In this document: piece after piece, positions 23,222 to 32,076 of the stretch
How positions within the stretch are numbered: the first letter of the stretch is position 1
How the letters are laid out: every line of letters begins with the position of its first letter
Assembly: GCA_902492755.1 (NCBI GenBank)
Contig: CABUNB010000023.1
Coordinates: 1-37,657 of the forward strand
Length of the DNA stretch: 37,657 nt
Source: an uncultured Collinsella sp.
GTDB taxonomy: Bacteria; Actinomycetota; Coriobacteriia; Coriobacteriales; Coriobacteriaceae
Reading direction: 5' to 3'
Notes under the pieces: model-generated
Database searches by the model: none
What the model was told of the DNA's origin: nothing
What the model saw: only the letters and a program-made list of their open reading frames with translations
Made by a program: the position numbers and the translations under genes

Positions 23222-25798
23222 ATGTGCGATTGCACAGATCATAAGGACGAGATCCCTGCCTACGACGCACAGGCCATTGAGTCCAAGTGGATGAAGGCCT
23301 GGGAGGACTCCAACCTCTTTGCCGTCGACACCGACGCCAGCAAGCCCAAGAAGTACGTGCTCGAGATGTTCCCGTATCCGTCGGGCGACCTGCACATGGG
23401 CCACGCGCGCAACTACACCATCGGCGATGCCATGGCCCGTCAGGCCCGCATGCGCGGCTACGACGTGCTTCACCCCATCGGCTTCGATGCCTTTGGCCTG
23501 CCTGCCGAGAACGCCGCCATCAAGCACAACACGCAGGCTGCCGCCTGGACGTATAAGAACATGGACCAGGCTCTCGCCACGATGAAGCGCATGGGCTTCT
23601 CCTACGATCTGGATCGCATGGTCAAGACCTGTAGCCCCGACTACTACCGCTGGGGTCAGTGGATCTTTGAGAAGCTGTGGGAAAAGGGCCTGGTCTACCG
23701 CAAGAAGAACCCGGTCAACTGGTGTCCTAACTGCAAGACCGTTCTGGCCAACGAGCAGGTCACCGAGGGCAAGTGCTGGCGCTGCGGCACCGAGCCCGAG
23801 AAGCGCGACCTGGAGCAGTGGTACTTCAAGATCACCGAGTACTCCCAGGAGCTGCTCGACGACCTGGAGAAGCTCCCCGGCTGGCCCGAGCGCGTCAAGC
23901 AGATGCAGGCCAACTGGATCGGTCGTTCCGAGGGCGCCGAGGTCGACTTTACCCTGTGCGACAAGGATGGCGAGCCCATCGAGGGCGACGAGGGTAAGAT
24001 CACCGTCTTCACCACGCGAGCCGACACGCTCTTTGGTGTCTCCTTCTTTGTCTTGGCTCCCGAGTACGCTCGTCTGCACGAGCTCGTCGAGGGCACGGAG
24101 TACGAGGAGGCCGTGACCAAGATCGTCGAGGACTCCAAGCATATCTCCGCCGTCGAGCGTGCCCAGGGCACCCTCGAGAAGCACGGTGCCTTTACCGGCC
24201 GCTACGTGGTGAACCCGGTCAACGGCGAGAAGGTCCCCGTGTGGGTTGCCGATTATGTTGTTGCCGACTACGGCACCGGCGCTGTCATGGCCGTTCCCTG
24301 CGGCGACCAGCGCGATTTTGAGTTTGCCCGCAAGTATGACCTGCCGATCGTGCCGATCATCCTGGACGATGACGACCGCGCAGCCGTCGAGGCTAACGGT
24401 GAGACCATCGATACCTTCCATGCCGAGACCGTCGACTGGGATTGCGCCCACGCTGCCGAGGGCACGCTCGTCCAGTCCGGCAAGTACACCGGCATGCGCG
24501 GCGGCAAGCACTCCGAGGGCGAGGCTGCGATCGTGGCCGACCTCGAGGCCATGGGCTGCGGTCGTCGCAAGGTCGAGTTCCGTCTGCGCGATTGGCTCAT
24601 TTCCCGTCAGCGCTATTGGGGCAACCCCATCCCGGCCATCCACTGCGAGCACTGCGGCATCGTCCCCGTACCCGAGGACCAGCTGCCGGTGACGCTGCCC
24701 GAGAACCTGGACCTGGGCGCCGGCGAGACTCTTGCCGAGTGCAAGGAGTTCTACGAGACCACCTGCCCGGTCTGCGGCCGTCCGGCCAAGCGCGAGACCG
24801 ATACCATGGACACCTTTACCTGCTCCAGCTGGTATTACCTGCGCTACACCGATCCGCACAACACCGAGCTGCCTTTCTCCAAGGAAGCCGCCGATCGTTG
24901 GATGCCCGTCGATAACTACATCGGTGGCATCGAGCACGCCATTCTGCACCTGCTGTACAGCCGTTTCTTTACCAAGGCGCTGCGTGACCTGGGTCTGCTG
25001 AGCGTGGACGAGCCCTTTACCAACCTGCTGTGCCAGGGCATGGTCAAGGACGAGAACGGCGACACCATGTCCAAGTCCAAGGGTAACGTCGTGCCCCCGA
25101 GCTCGGTCATCGAGCCCTACGGCGCCGACACCATGCGTCTGGCGATCCTGTTTATCGCCCCGCCCGAGAAGGACTTTGACTGGGACCCCAAGGCCGTCGA
25201 GGGTGCCAACCGCTTTATCAAGCGCGCTTGGCGTATCGTGTGGCAGCTCGTCCAGTCCGGCGACGCCAACGTGGCCTTCGACAAGTCCGTGCTCGACGAG
25301 GCCGCGCTCAAGCTCTATCGCGAGCGTCACCGCACCATCGCCAAGTGCACCGAGGACTACGATCGCGGTCAGTTCAACACTGCGATCTCGGCCGTCATGG
25401 AGCTCGTCAACGCCGCGAGCGCTTACCTCAACGCCACTGAGAGCGCTGCCCGTGATAAGGCACTGTGCTACGGCGTGGCCAAGGACATCGTGAGCGTCCT
25501 TGCCCCCATCTGCCCGTTCTGGGCCGATGAGCTGTGGCACGAGGCGCTCGGTTGCGAGGGCAACGCCTACACCGCTGCCTGGCCCGAGTTTGACCTGGCC
25601 GAGTCCATCGAGGACACGGTGCAGATCGTCGTCCAGGTGCTCGGCAAGGTCCGTGGTCGTATCGATGTCGCCCGCGACGCCTCCAACGAGGAGATGCAGG
25701 CTGCCGCCGAGGCCGCCGTCGCCAAGTGGCTCGAGGGCAAGACGGTCGTCAAGGCCATCTGCGTGCCCGGCAAGCTGGTCAACCTGGTGGTCAAGTAA
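23222..25798 (+). CDS. leuS: Leucyl-tRNA synthetase
   Basis: An 858-residue class Ia synthetase that charges tRNA-Leu in the cytoplasm. HMGH (58-61) within PYPSGDLHMGHARNY is the HIGH motif. A Cys4 zinc ribbon (CPNC...CWRC) follows near 165-185, the CP1 editing domain lies at about 225-420, and TMSKS (615-619) is the KMSKS loop. An anticodon-binding helical domain and the small C-terminal domain complete it. Length matches the bacterial family. The start ATG has AAGGAG 5 bases upstream. It is a single gene with its own terminator, preceded by a strongly structured leader. Confidence 0.97.
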   Translation: MCDCTDHKDEIPAYDAQAIESKWMKAWEDSNLFAVDTDASKPKKYVLEMFPYPSGDLHMGHARNYTIGDAMARQARMRGYDVLHPIGFDAFGLPAENAAIKHNTQAAAWTYKNMDQALATMKRMGFSYDLDRMVKTCSPDYYRWGQWIFEKLWEKGLVYRKKNPVNWCPNCKTVLANEQVTEGKCWRCGTEPEKRDLEQWYFKITEYSQELLDDLEKLPGWPERVKQMQANWIGRSEGAEVDFTLCDKDGEPIEGDEGKITVFTTRADTLFGVSFFVLAPEYARLHELVEGTEYEEAVTKIVEDSKHISAVERAQGTLEKHGAFTGRYVVNPVNGEKVPVWVADYVVADYGTGAVMAVPCGDQRDFEFARKYDLPIVPIILDDDDRAAVEANGETIDTFHAETVDWDCAHAAEGTLVQSGKYTGMRGGKHSEGEAAIVADLEAMGCGRRKVEFRLRDWLISRQRYWGNPIPAIHCEHCGIVPVPEDQLPVTLPENLDLGAGETLAECKEFYETTCPVCGRPAKRETDTMDTFTCSSWYYLRYTDPHNTELPFSKEAADRWMPVDNYIGGIEHAILHLLYSRFFTKALRDLGLLSVDEPFTNLLCQGMVKDENGDTMSKSKGNVVPPSSVIEPYGADTMRLAILFIAPPEKDFDWDPKAVEGANRFIKRAWRIVWQLVQSGDANVAFDKSVLDEAALKLYRERHRTIAKCTEDYDRGQFNTAISAVMELVNAASAYLNATESAARDKALCYGVAKDIVSVLAPICPFWADELWHEALGCEGNAYTAAWPEFDLAESIEDTVQIVVQVLGKVRGRIDVARDASNEEMQAAAEAAVAKWLEGKTVVKAICVPGKLVNLVVK

Positions 25799-25828
25799 GC
25801 GCTGCGCGCATAGCTGACATGAAAAGGC

Positions 25829-25862
25829 GAGGGACGATTCCGCAGGAGTCGCCCCTCTTTTT
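25829..25862 (+). terminator. Intrinsic terminator after leuS
   Basis: GAGGGACGATTCC (25829-25841) pairs with GGAGTCGCCCCTC (25845-25857) around loop GCA, with one A-C mismatch and one G-U pair. TTTTT follows directly. Confidence 0.8.
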
Positions 25863-25946
25863 GGTTATGGATACTTGCGACACACCCAATTATCCATTTC
25901 TTGTGGAGAACCTGTGCTCACGCTGACCTGCGGGTTTGTGTTGTGG

Positions 25947-25975
25947 TTGCACGTTTGTGCAGGTATTGGTATAGT
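25947..25975 (+). promoter_or_regulatory. Promoter of the rimP-nusA-infB operon
   Basis: TTGCAC (25947-25952), exactly 17 bp, then TATAGT (25970-25975) is close to the housekeeping sigma consensus. Start of transcription is expected near 25982, giving a leader of about 70 nt before rimP. Confidence 0.75.
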
Positions 25976-26000
25976 TTGCTTGCAAATGAAGTTGTAATTG

Positions 26001-26033
26001 AAAGAAGTGGGGTTTCGGCCCCGCTTCTTTTTT
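26001..26033 (+). terminator. Intrinsic terminator inside the rimP leader (attenuator candidate)
   Basis: AAAGAAGTGGGG (26001-26012) pairs with CCCCGCTTCTTT (26019-26030) with one G-U pair and loop TTTCGG; the T-run 26028-26033 closes it. It lies between the promoter and the rimP ribosome binding site (GGAGGT, 26042-26047), with no gene in between to terminate, so it is best read as an attenuator for the operon. Confidence 0.75.
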
Positions 26034-26053
26034 GTATGGATGGAGGTGCCGCA

Positions 26054-26548
26054 ATGGTCAAGACCAAGACCGAGCAGGCGATCATCGACGCGCTCGAGGC
26101 CGTTGCTCCCCAGCACGATGTCGACATCGTCGACGTTGAGCTCGTGGGTGCCACCAAGGCCCCCTGTGTGCGTGTGCGTATCGAGGGTGCCGAGGGTCAG
26201 AGCCTGTCGCTCAATGACGTCACGGCCAACACCAAATGGGTCGGCGATGTGATTGAGGAGCTCGACCCCATCTCTTCGAGCTATACGCTCGAGGTGTCGA
26301 GCCCGGGTATGGCGCGCCCGCTGCGCCGCCCGCGTGACTTTGCCCGCTTTGTGGGCGAGAACTGCGAGCTCACCTCCACCGCCACCGAGGGCCGTCGCAA
26401 GTACGCCGGCAAGATTGCCGCCGCCACCGAGACGAACGTGACCCTCGAGCTCGAGGACGGCGAGTCCGTTACCCTCGATTTCTCTGATGTTAAAAAGTGC
26501 AAGTTGAAGCCCACCTATGACTTCAAGCCCGCGAAGGAAGGAAAGTAA
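26054..26548 (+). CDS. rimP: Ribosome maturation factor RimP
   Basis: A 164-residue protein from ATG 26054, with GGAGGT upstream; a longer open frame reaching back to 25901 would cross the promoter and terminator and is rejected. The N-terminal alpha/beta domain contains VDIVDVELVGA and LSLNDVTANTKWVGDVIEE, followed by LEVSSPGMARPL, the family hallmark (about 78-89). A C-terminal SH3-like barrel follows. RimP helps 30S subunit assembly. It is one base from nusA, the usual bacterial arrangement. Confidence 0.93.
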   Translation: MVKTKTEQAIIDALEAVAPQHDVDIVDVELVGATKAPCVRVRIEGAEGQSLSLNDVTANTKWVGDVIEELDPISSSYTLEVSSPGMARPLRRPRDFARFVGENCELTSTATEGRRKYAGKIAAATETNVTLELEDGESVTLDFSDVKKCKLKPTYDFKPAKEGK

Positions 26549-26549
26549 G

Positions 26550-27797
26550 ATGGCAGCATCCGACATGATGTCCGCCCTGATGGAGCTTTGCCAGGAGAAG
26601 CACATCGACCAGCTCTACCTGATCGACCGCCTGGAGCAGTCGCTCGCCAAGAGCTATGCCGAGATCCTGCATCTTGAGTGGGGCGCCAAGGTGACCATCG
26701 ACCGCACCACCGGCAAGATCTACGTCTACCGTCTGGAGCCGATCGACGATTCAATGGACGAGGAGGGCAACTTCACCGAGTTCGAGGAGATCGACGTCAC
26801 TCCCAAGAACACGAGCCGCATCGCCGCCCAGCACGCCAAGGCCGAGATCAACGCCATCGTGCGCAACTCCGCCCGCGAGCAGATCTACGAGGAGTTCTCC
26901 GGCCGCATCGGTGACCTCATCAGCGGTACCGTGCTGCAGTCCACACCCGACTTCACGATCGTCAAGATTCGCGAGGGCGTCGAGGCCGAGCTTCCGCACT
27001 TCGACCAGCGCCGTTACGAGAACGAGCGCAACGAGCGTCCGATGGGCGAGCGCTACCTGCACAACCAGCACATCAAGGCCGTGATCATCGACGTTCGCGA
27101 CCCCAACTCCAACCTGCAGCCGGTTCGTGGCGAGCACAGCCGTCCGCCGATTGTCATCTCCCGTACCCACCCCGAGCTCATGCGTCGTCTGTTTGAGCAG
27201 GAGGTGCCCGAGATCTATGAGGGCACCGTCCAGATCAAGTCGATCGCCCGCGAGCCCGGCCAGCGCTCCAAGGTCGCCGTCCACTCACTCGACGATCGCC
27301 TGGATCCCGTGGGCGCCTGCGTCGGCCCAAAGGGCAGCCGTGTTCGCGCCGTCGTGGGCGAGCTCCGTGGCGAGCGCGTCGACGTCATCCTGTGGGATGC
27401 CGATCCGGCCGTCTACGTCGCCAACGCCCTGTCGCCCGCCAAGGTCACCCGCGTCCTCATCGACGAGGAGAAGGCCTACGCCGGCGTTATCGTGCCCGAC
27501 GACCAGCTGTCCCTCGCCATCGGCAAGGAGGGCCAGAACGCCCGCCTCGCCGCGCGCCTGACCGGCTGGCACATCGACATTAAGTCCGAAACCCTTGCCG
27601 CCGACATCCTCAAGAACGTTCCCGTTCACGAGGAGCCCGCCGCCGACCTGATCGGTGACGAGGAGGACGAGGACGTCCGTCGCTGCGAGTTCGTGTCCGA
27701 GGACGGCATCCAGTGCCGCAACCAGGCCCGTCCCGGCTCCCGTTTCTGCGGTGTCCACGACACCGACGCCTTCGATGATGCGGAGGACCTGATCTAG
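26550..27797 (+). CDS. nusA: Transcription factor NusA with C-terminal Cys3His tail
   Basis: A 415-residue protein from ATG 26550 with GAAGGAAGG as ribosome binding site. The N-terminal RNA polymerase-binding domain covers about 1-125, S1 about 133-200, then the two KH domains (KSIAREPGQRSKVAV, DPVGACVGPKGSR and LAIGKEGQNARLAARL). After an acidic stretch the tail shows C379, C389, C400 and H403 in the pattern C-x9-C-x10-C-x2-H, suggesting a small zinc site. NusA controls pausing, termination and antitermination. No ylxR gene follows, unlike many actinobacteria and Firmicutes. Confidence 0.95.
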   Translation: MAASDMMSALMELCQEKHIDQLYLIDRLEQSLAKSYAEILHLEWGAKVTIDRTTGKIYVYRLEPIDDSMDEEGNFTEFEEIDVTPKNTSRIAAQHAKAEINAIVRNSAREQIYEEFSGRIGDLISGTVLQSTPDFTIVKIREGVEAELPHFDQRRYENERNERPMGERYLHNQHIKAVIIDVRDPNSNLQPVRGEHSRPPIVISRTHPELMRRLFEQEVPEIYEGTVQIKSIAREPGQRSKVAVHSLDDRLDPVGACVGPKGSRVRAVVGELRGERVDVILWDADPAVYVANALSPAKVTRVLIDEEKAYAGVIVPDDQLSLAIGKEGQNARLAARLTGWHIDIKSETLAADILKNVPVHEEPAADLIGDEEDEDVRRCEFVSEDGIQCRNQARPGSRFCGVHDTDAFDDAEDLI

Positions 27798-27852
27798 CGC
27801 GCGGTCGCGCCGGGCGGGTCCCAGCGCATACCCCACGCTCGTTCAGTCTCTA

Positions 27853-27867
27853 GGCACCCAAGGTGCC
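27853..27867 (+). other. Small hairpin before infB
   Basis: GGCACC-CAA-GGTGCC is a perfect 6-bp stem in the 91-base gap between nusA and infB, about 20 bases before the infB start. It might affect translation or mRNA processing. No T-run follows. Confidence 0.35.
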
Positions 27868-27888
27868 AGAAAGGGTAGGTGAAGTCAT

Positions 27889-30603
27889 ATGGCAAAAGTC
27901 CGTGTGTCCACCCTGGCCAAAGAGTTCGGCATGACCTCCAAGGAACTGATGGGTCATCTCGCCGAAATGAAGATTCCCGCTAAGTCCGCTTCCTCCGCTC
28001 TGGAGGACGCATACGTCGCCATGGTCCGCAAGCAGCTCGCCTCGGTGATCGAGGCCCGCGCCCAGGAAGTCGAGGCCGCCAAGCTGGCCGAGGAGCAGGC
28101 AGCTGCCGCCGAGGAAGCCGCCCGCGCCGCCGAGGCCGAGCGCGAGCGCATCGCCGCCGAGAAGGCACGCGAGGAGGAGCGCCGTCAGTTTGCCGCAGCC
28201 CAGGCTGCCGAGGAGGCTGCCCGCGCCGAGGCCGAGGCCAAGAAGAAGGCCGAGCAGGAGCGCCTTGCTCGCGAGAAGGAGGAGGCTGCCCGCGAGGCCC
28301 AACGCCGCGCCGTTCCCGCTTCCGACTCCGGTTCGCGCTTCCGTTCGCTGCTCGACCAGATCGCCGCACAGGAGACCGTGCTCAAGGAGAAGAAGGACGC
28401 CGAGGACAAGGCCAAAGCCGAGCGCGCCGCCGAGCGCGGTAACCGTCGTGGCGGCAACAACGACCGCCGCGGTGGCCGTCGTAACGATCGCAACGCCTCC
28501 GACAACAACTCCGAGCGTAACGCCTCCGAGAGCCGTCCGCACAGCCATCGCACCAACGCCAGCAACAACGTCGCTGCTGGCATGGACTTCCCCAACCCCG
28601 ACAAGCAGGGCAAGGGCAAGAAGCGCAAGGGCGGTCACAACAACGAAGAGGACCACTATAGCCGCATGGCTCGCGAGGCCGAGGAGTACAGCCGCGAGAA
28701 GGTGCTCGAGGAGGCCCGCGCCGCCGTCGAGGAGGCCTCTCGCGAGTCCACCGGTCGCCGCAAGAAGCGCAAGGAGAAGCGCGAGCGCGAGGCTGCCAAG
28801 GCTCAGGAGGAGCGCAAGATAGAGGAGGCGTTGGCCCAGGGCGTGAACCCCGAGGAGCTCGACGCCATCAAGGTCTCCCAGGGCGTTACCGTCCAGGAGC
28901 TCGCCGAGGCGCTCGACGTTCCGGCCAACGACATCATCAAGCGCCTGTTCCTGCTGGGCACGCCGCTCACCATGACGCAGTCCATGTCCGACGACCTCGT
29001 CGAGCTCGTTGCCGACGACCTGGGCCGTCAGATCAAGATCATCACCCCCGAGGAGGAGAACACCTTCTCGTTCTACGACGATCCCGCCGACCTTAAGCCG
29101 CGCGCCCCGGTCGTCACCGTCATGGGCCACGTCGACCACGGCAAGACGAGCCTCCTCGACGCTATCCGTCACACCGGCGTCGCTGCCGGCGAGGCGGGCG
29201 GCATCACGCAGGCCATCGGTGCTTCGCAGGTCATGATCAATGACCGCAAGATCACCTTCATCGATACCCCGGGCCATGCCACCTTTACGGCTATGCGTGC
29301 CCGTGGCGCCAAGGTGACCGACATCGTCATTCTGATCGTGGCTGCCGACGACGGCGTCATGCCCCAGACGGTCGAGTCGATCAACCACGCCAAGGCTGCC
29401 GGCGTACCCATCGTCGTCGCCGTCAACAAGATTGATAAGCCGGGTGCCAACCCCGACCGCGTGCGCCAGGAGCTCACCGAGTACGGTGTCATCCCCGAGG
29501 AGTGGGGCGGACAGAACATGTTCGTCAACATCTCGGCGAAGCAGAAGATCGGTATCGACGACCTTCTGGAGACCGTGCTGCTCCAGGCCGATGTACTCGA
29601 GCTCAAGGCCAACCCGGACACCTTTGCCTCCGGCAACGTCCTCGAGGCCAAGCTCGACAAGGGCCGCGGCTCGGTCGCTACCGTGCTCGTGACCCGCGGT
29701 ACCCTGCACGTGGGCGATACGCTGGTCGCCGGCCTCACCTACGGCCGCGTCCGCGCCATGCTCGACCCCAAGGGCCGCGCCGTCACCGAGGCCGGTCCCT
29801 CCGACGCCGTCGAGATCCTGGGCCTGCAGTCTGTGCCCAACGCCGGTGACGAGTTCCGCGTGTTCGAGGACGAGCGCGAGGCACGTGCGCTGGCCGACGA
29901 GCGTTCGCTCAAGGCCCGTATCGAGGAGCAGAGCCGCGTCAAGCACGTCACGCTCGAGAACCTCTTCGAGACCATTGCAGACGCCGAGGTAAAGGAGCTC
30001 AACCTGATCATCAAGGCCGACGTCCAGGGTTCCATCGAGGCCCTTCAGGACTCGCTCGACAAGATGGATCAGTCCGAGGTTCGTATCAACACGATCCACT
30101 CCGCCGTTGGTGCCATCAACGAGACCGACGTCGTCCTGGCCGACGCCTCCAACGCCATCATCATCGGCTTTGGCGTCCGTCCCGACGGTAAGGCCCGCTC
30201 CGCCGCCGAGCGTGAGGGCGTCGAGATCCGTTGCTACGACGTCATCTACAAGTGCCTCGAGGAACTCGACGCTGCCCGTATCGGCATGCTTAAGCCCACC
30301 GAGGTCGAGGTCTCCACGGGTACCGCGACCGTCCTGGACACCTTCAAGGTGCCCAAAGTCGGTATCGCCGCCGGTGTCCGTGTCGAAGAGGGCGAGATCG
30401 CCGCGACCGATTCCGTGCGTCTGGTGCGCGACGGCATCGTGGTCTTCAACGGCAAGATCGCCTCGATGCGCCACTACAAGGACGAGGCCAAGAGCCTCAA
30501 GAGCGGTTCCGAGGGCGGCATTGGCCTGGAGAACTTCCAGGACATCAAGCCCGGCGACCAGATCGAGGGTTACCGCATCGACCAGGTTGCCCGTACCGAG
30601 TAG
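27889..30603 (+). CDS. infB: Translation initiation factor IF-2
   Basis: A 904-residue GTPase that places fMet-tRNA on the 30S subunit. An N-terminal IF2_N module (VRVSTLAKEFGMTSKELMGH) is followed by a long charged Ala/Glu/Arg coiled region (about 50-130) and an Arg/Asn/Gly-rich disordered segment (about 175-260). A second IF2_N lies near 320-370. The G domain has GHVDHGK (413-419), DTPGH (459-463) and NKID (513-516), followed by domains II-IV. The large N-terminal extension is normal for high-GC Gram-positives. It lies 11 bp before rbfA. Confidence 0.97.
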   Translation: MAKVRVSTLAKEFGMTSKELMGHLAEMKIPAKSASSALEDAYVAMVRKQLASVIEARAQEVEAAKLAEEQAAAAEEAARAAEAERERIAAEKAREEERRQFAAAQAAEEAARAEAEAKKKAEQERLAREKEEAAREAQRRAVPASDSGSRFRSLLDQIAAQETVLKEKKDAEDKAKAERAAERGNRRGGNNDRRGGRRNDRNASDNNSERNASESRPHSHRTNASNNVAAGMDFPNPDKQGKGKKRKGGHNNEEDHYSRMAREAEEYSREKVLEEARAAVEEASRESTGRRKKRKEKREREAAKAQEERKIEEALAQGVNPEELDAIKVSQGVTVQELAEALDVPANDIIKRLFLLGTPLTMTQSMSDDLVELVADDLGRQIKIITPEEENTFSFYDDPADLKPRAPVVTVMGHVDHGKTSLLDAIRHTGVAAGEAGGITQAIGASQVMINDRKITFIDTPGHATFTAMRARGAKVTDIVILIVAADDGVMPQTVESINHAKAAGVPIVVAVNKIDKPGANPDRVRQELTEYGVIPEEWGGQNMFVNISAKQKIGIDDLLETVLLQADVLELKANPDTFASGNVLEAKLDKGRGSVATVLVTRGTLHVGDTLVAGLTYGRVRAMLDPKGRAVTEAGPSDAVEILGLQSVPNAGDEFRVFEDEREARALADERSLKARIEEQSRVKHVTLENLFETIADAEVKELNLIIKADVQGSIEALQDSLDKMDQSEVRINTIHSAVGAINETDVVLADASNAIIIGFGVRPDGKARSAAEREGVEIRCYDVIYKCLEELDAARIGMLKPTEVEVSTGTATVLDTFKVPKVGIAAGVRVEEGEIAATDSVRLVRDGIVVFNGKIASMRHYKDEAKSLKSGSEGGIGLENFQDIKPGDQIEGYRIDQVARTE

Positions 30604-30614
30604 GGGGTAGCGCT

Positions 30615-31025
30615 ATGAAGCAAACGCAGGCAACCCGCCGTCTGGGCGAGCAGCTTCGCGAGAAGCTTGGTTATATCCTGCTCTTTGAGGTTTCCGATCC
30701 GCGTCTCGACCTGGTTACTTTGACCGCGGTCGAGGTCGCGGTGGACCGTTCGTTCGCGCGCGTGTACGTGTCGTGCGATGCGAGCCGCTACGACGAGGTC
30801 ATGGAGGCGCTCGCAAGCGCCAAGGGCCGTATTCGCAGCCTGTTGGCTCGCTCGCTCGATTGGCGTGTCACGCCCGAGCTCGATTTTCGCATCGATCGCT
30901 CGACCGATGAGGCCGAGCGCATCACGCGTGCGCTGGAAAACGTTCCCGCCACGCTTGCGATCGAAAAGGACGAGGACGGCTATCCGATAGCGGATGCCGC
31001 CCAGGAGGCAGCTTTAGATGACTAA
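30615..31025 (+). CDS. rbfA: Ribosome-binding factor A
   Basis: A 136-residue KH-fold protein that helps mature the 16S rRNA 5' end and supports growth in the cold. The start QATRRLGEQLREKLGYIL and the DPRL segment (about 28-31) are typical. Family features also include VYVSC and RIRSLLAR. The last residues are acidic. It overlaps the DHH phosphoesterase gene by 8 bp, so the two are probably translationally coupled. Confidence 0.93.
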   Translation: MKQTQATRRLGEQLREKLGYILLFEVSDPRLDLVTLTAVEVAVDRSFARVYVSCDASRYDEVMEALASAKGRIRSLLARSLDWRVTPELDFRIDRSTDEAERITRALENVPATLAIEKDEDGYPIADAAQEAALDD

Positions 31026-32061
31026 TTCCGCCGACCTCGCCTCGTGCGAGTCTGCAGATATTCAGCGACGCATCCTCGAGCTCATCGAGGGTGCGTCCTC
31101 CATTGCGATTTCGGGACATACTTCTCCCGATGGCGATGCCTTGGGTTCCGTGTTGGGTCTGGGCCTTTCGCTCATGAAGTTTTTCCCCAACAAGGACATT
31201 GCGCTGCTGCTGGCAGACGATGATCCGGTTCCGCGTATCTACCGCTTTATGGAAGGCTCCGATCGCCTGGTACCGGCATCTGCGTATACCGGCAATCCGG
31301 ACCTGTTCATCTCGGTGGACGTGCCGGTCGTCGAGCGTCTCAATAATTCCGCCGAGGTGCTTCGTCGCTCCAAGCATGTGGTGTGCTTCGATCACCATCC
31401 GGCGCGCGAGGAGTTTGCCGAGCTCAGTCTGAGGCGCGTCGAAGCTGCAGCCTGCGCCATGATCATCGACCGCTTCTTGGACAATTGCGGCATTGTCGCA
31501 CGTGATGGCGTTGCGACCTGCTTGCTGTGTGGCTTGGTGACCGATACCGGCCGTTTTCAGTACCAAAACGCCGATGCCGCCGCGTTCCATGCGGCCTCGC
31601 GTCTGGTTGCCCACGGTGCCGATCCCGCGCGTGTGGCACTCGAGGTATACCAGAGCATGCGCGTTGAGTTTTTGCACCTCAAGTCTATCGTTATGGGCCG
31701 CATCAAGACGGTGGCCCACGGGCGCGTCGCGTATAGCTACGCGTACCAGAGCGACCTTGAGGCTTGCGGTGTCACCTCGGATGAGTGCGACGGCCTGGTC
31801 GATGTGGTGCGCTCGGTTATGGGCGTGGAAGTCTGCCTGTTCCTGAAGGGCATTGAGGGCGATACCAAGGTGCGCGGTAACCTGCGCTCCAAGGGCGACC
31901 TCAACGTGTCCGAGATCGCTGCTGCCTTTGGCGGAGGCGGACATCCCGCTGCCGCCGGTTTCTCCAACAACGGAACGATTCTCGAGACGCTCACCGCGGC
32001 ACTTCCCATGCTGGCCGAGCTGGTAGGGGAGGATCCCGCTTCGGTGACCGTCGAGCTCTAA
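31018..32061 (+). CDS. DHH/DHHA1 phosphoesterase, NrnA-like
   Basis: A 347-residue manganese-dependent phosphoesterase. Metal ligands are visible in SGHTSPDGDALGS (H34, D38, D40) and in the DHH motif (D125-H126-H127). The DHHA1 domain carries GGGGHPAAAG (G305-H309 onward). NrnA-type enzymes degrade nanoRNA and can hydrolyse pAp or linear products of cyclic dinucleotides. Its place between rbfA and truB is common to many Gram-positives. Substrate cannot be fixed from sequence; a role in finishing c-di-GMP or c-di-AMP breakdown is possible. Confidence 0.9.
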   Translation: MTNSADLASCESADIQRRILELIEGASSIAISGHTSPDGDALGSVLGLGLSLMKFFPNKDIALLLADDDPVPRIYRFMEGSDRLVPASAYTGNPDLFISVDVPVVERLNNSAEVLRRSKHVVCFDHHPAREEFAELSLRRVEAAACAMIIDRFLDNCGIVARDGVATCLLCGLVTDTGRFQYQNADAAAFHAASRLVAHGADPARVALEVYQSMRVEFLHLKSIVMGRIKTVAHGRVAYSYAYQSDLEACGVTSDECDGLVDVVRSVMGVEVCLFLKGIEGDTKVRGNLRSKGDLNVSEIAAAFGGGGHPAAAGFSNNGTILETLTAALPMLAELVGEDPASVTVEL

Positions 32062-32076
32062 CTTTTTGGATGGTAC

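Noticed and set aside
23183..25540. 785-codon minus-strand open frame opposite leuS
   Set aside because: leuS has all class I motifs; the antisense frame arises from biased codon use in a high-GC, highly expressed gene. Similar frames opposite infB, guaB, dnaG and rpoD were rejected for the same reason.
25901..26053. N-terminal extension of RimP
   Set aside because: The extension would cross a consensus promoter and a terminator hairpin; ATG 26054 has GGAGGT at the right distance.
25798..26053. Initiator tRNA gene before rimP-nusA, as in Escherichia coli metY
   Set aside because: No cloverleaf or TTCGA-type T-loop is visible; the space is taken by a terminator, promoter and attenuator.
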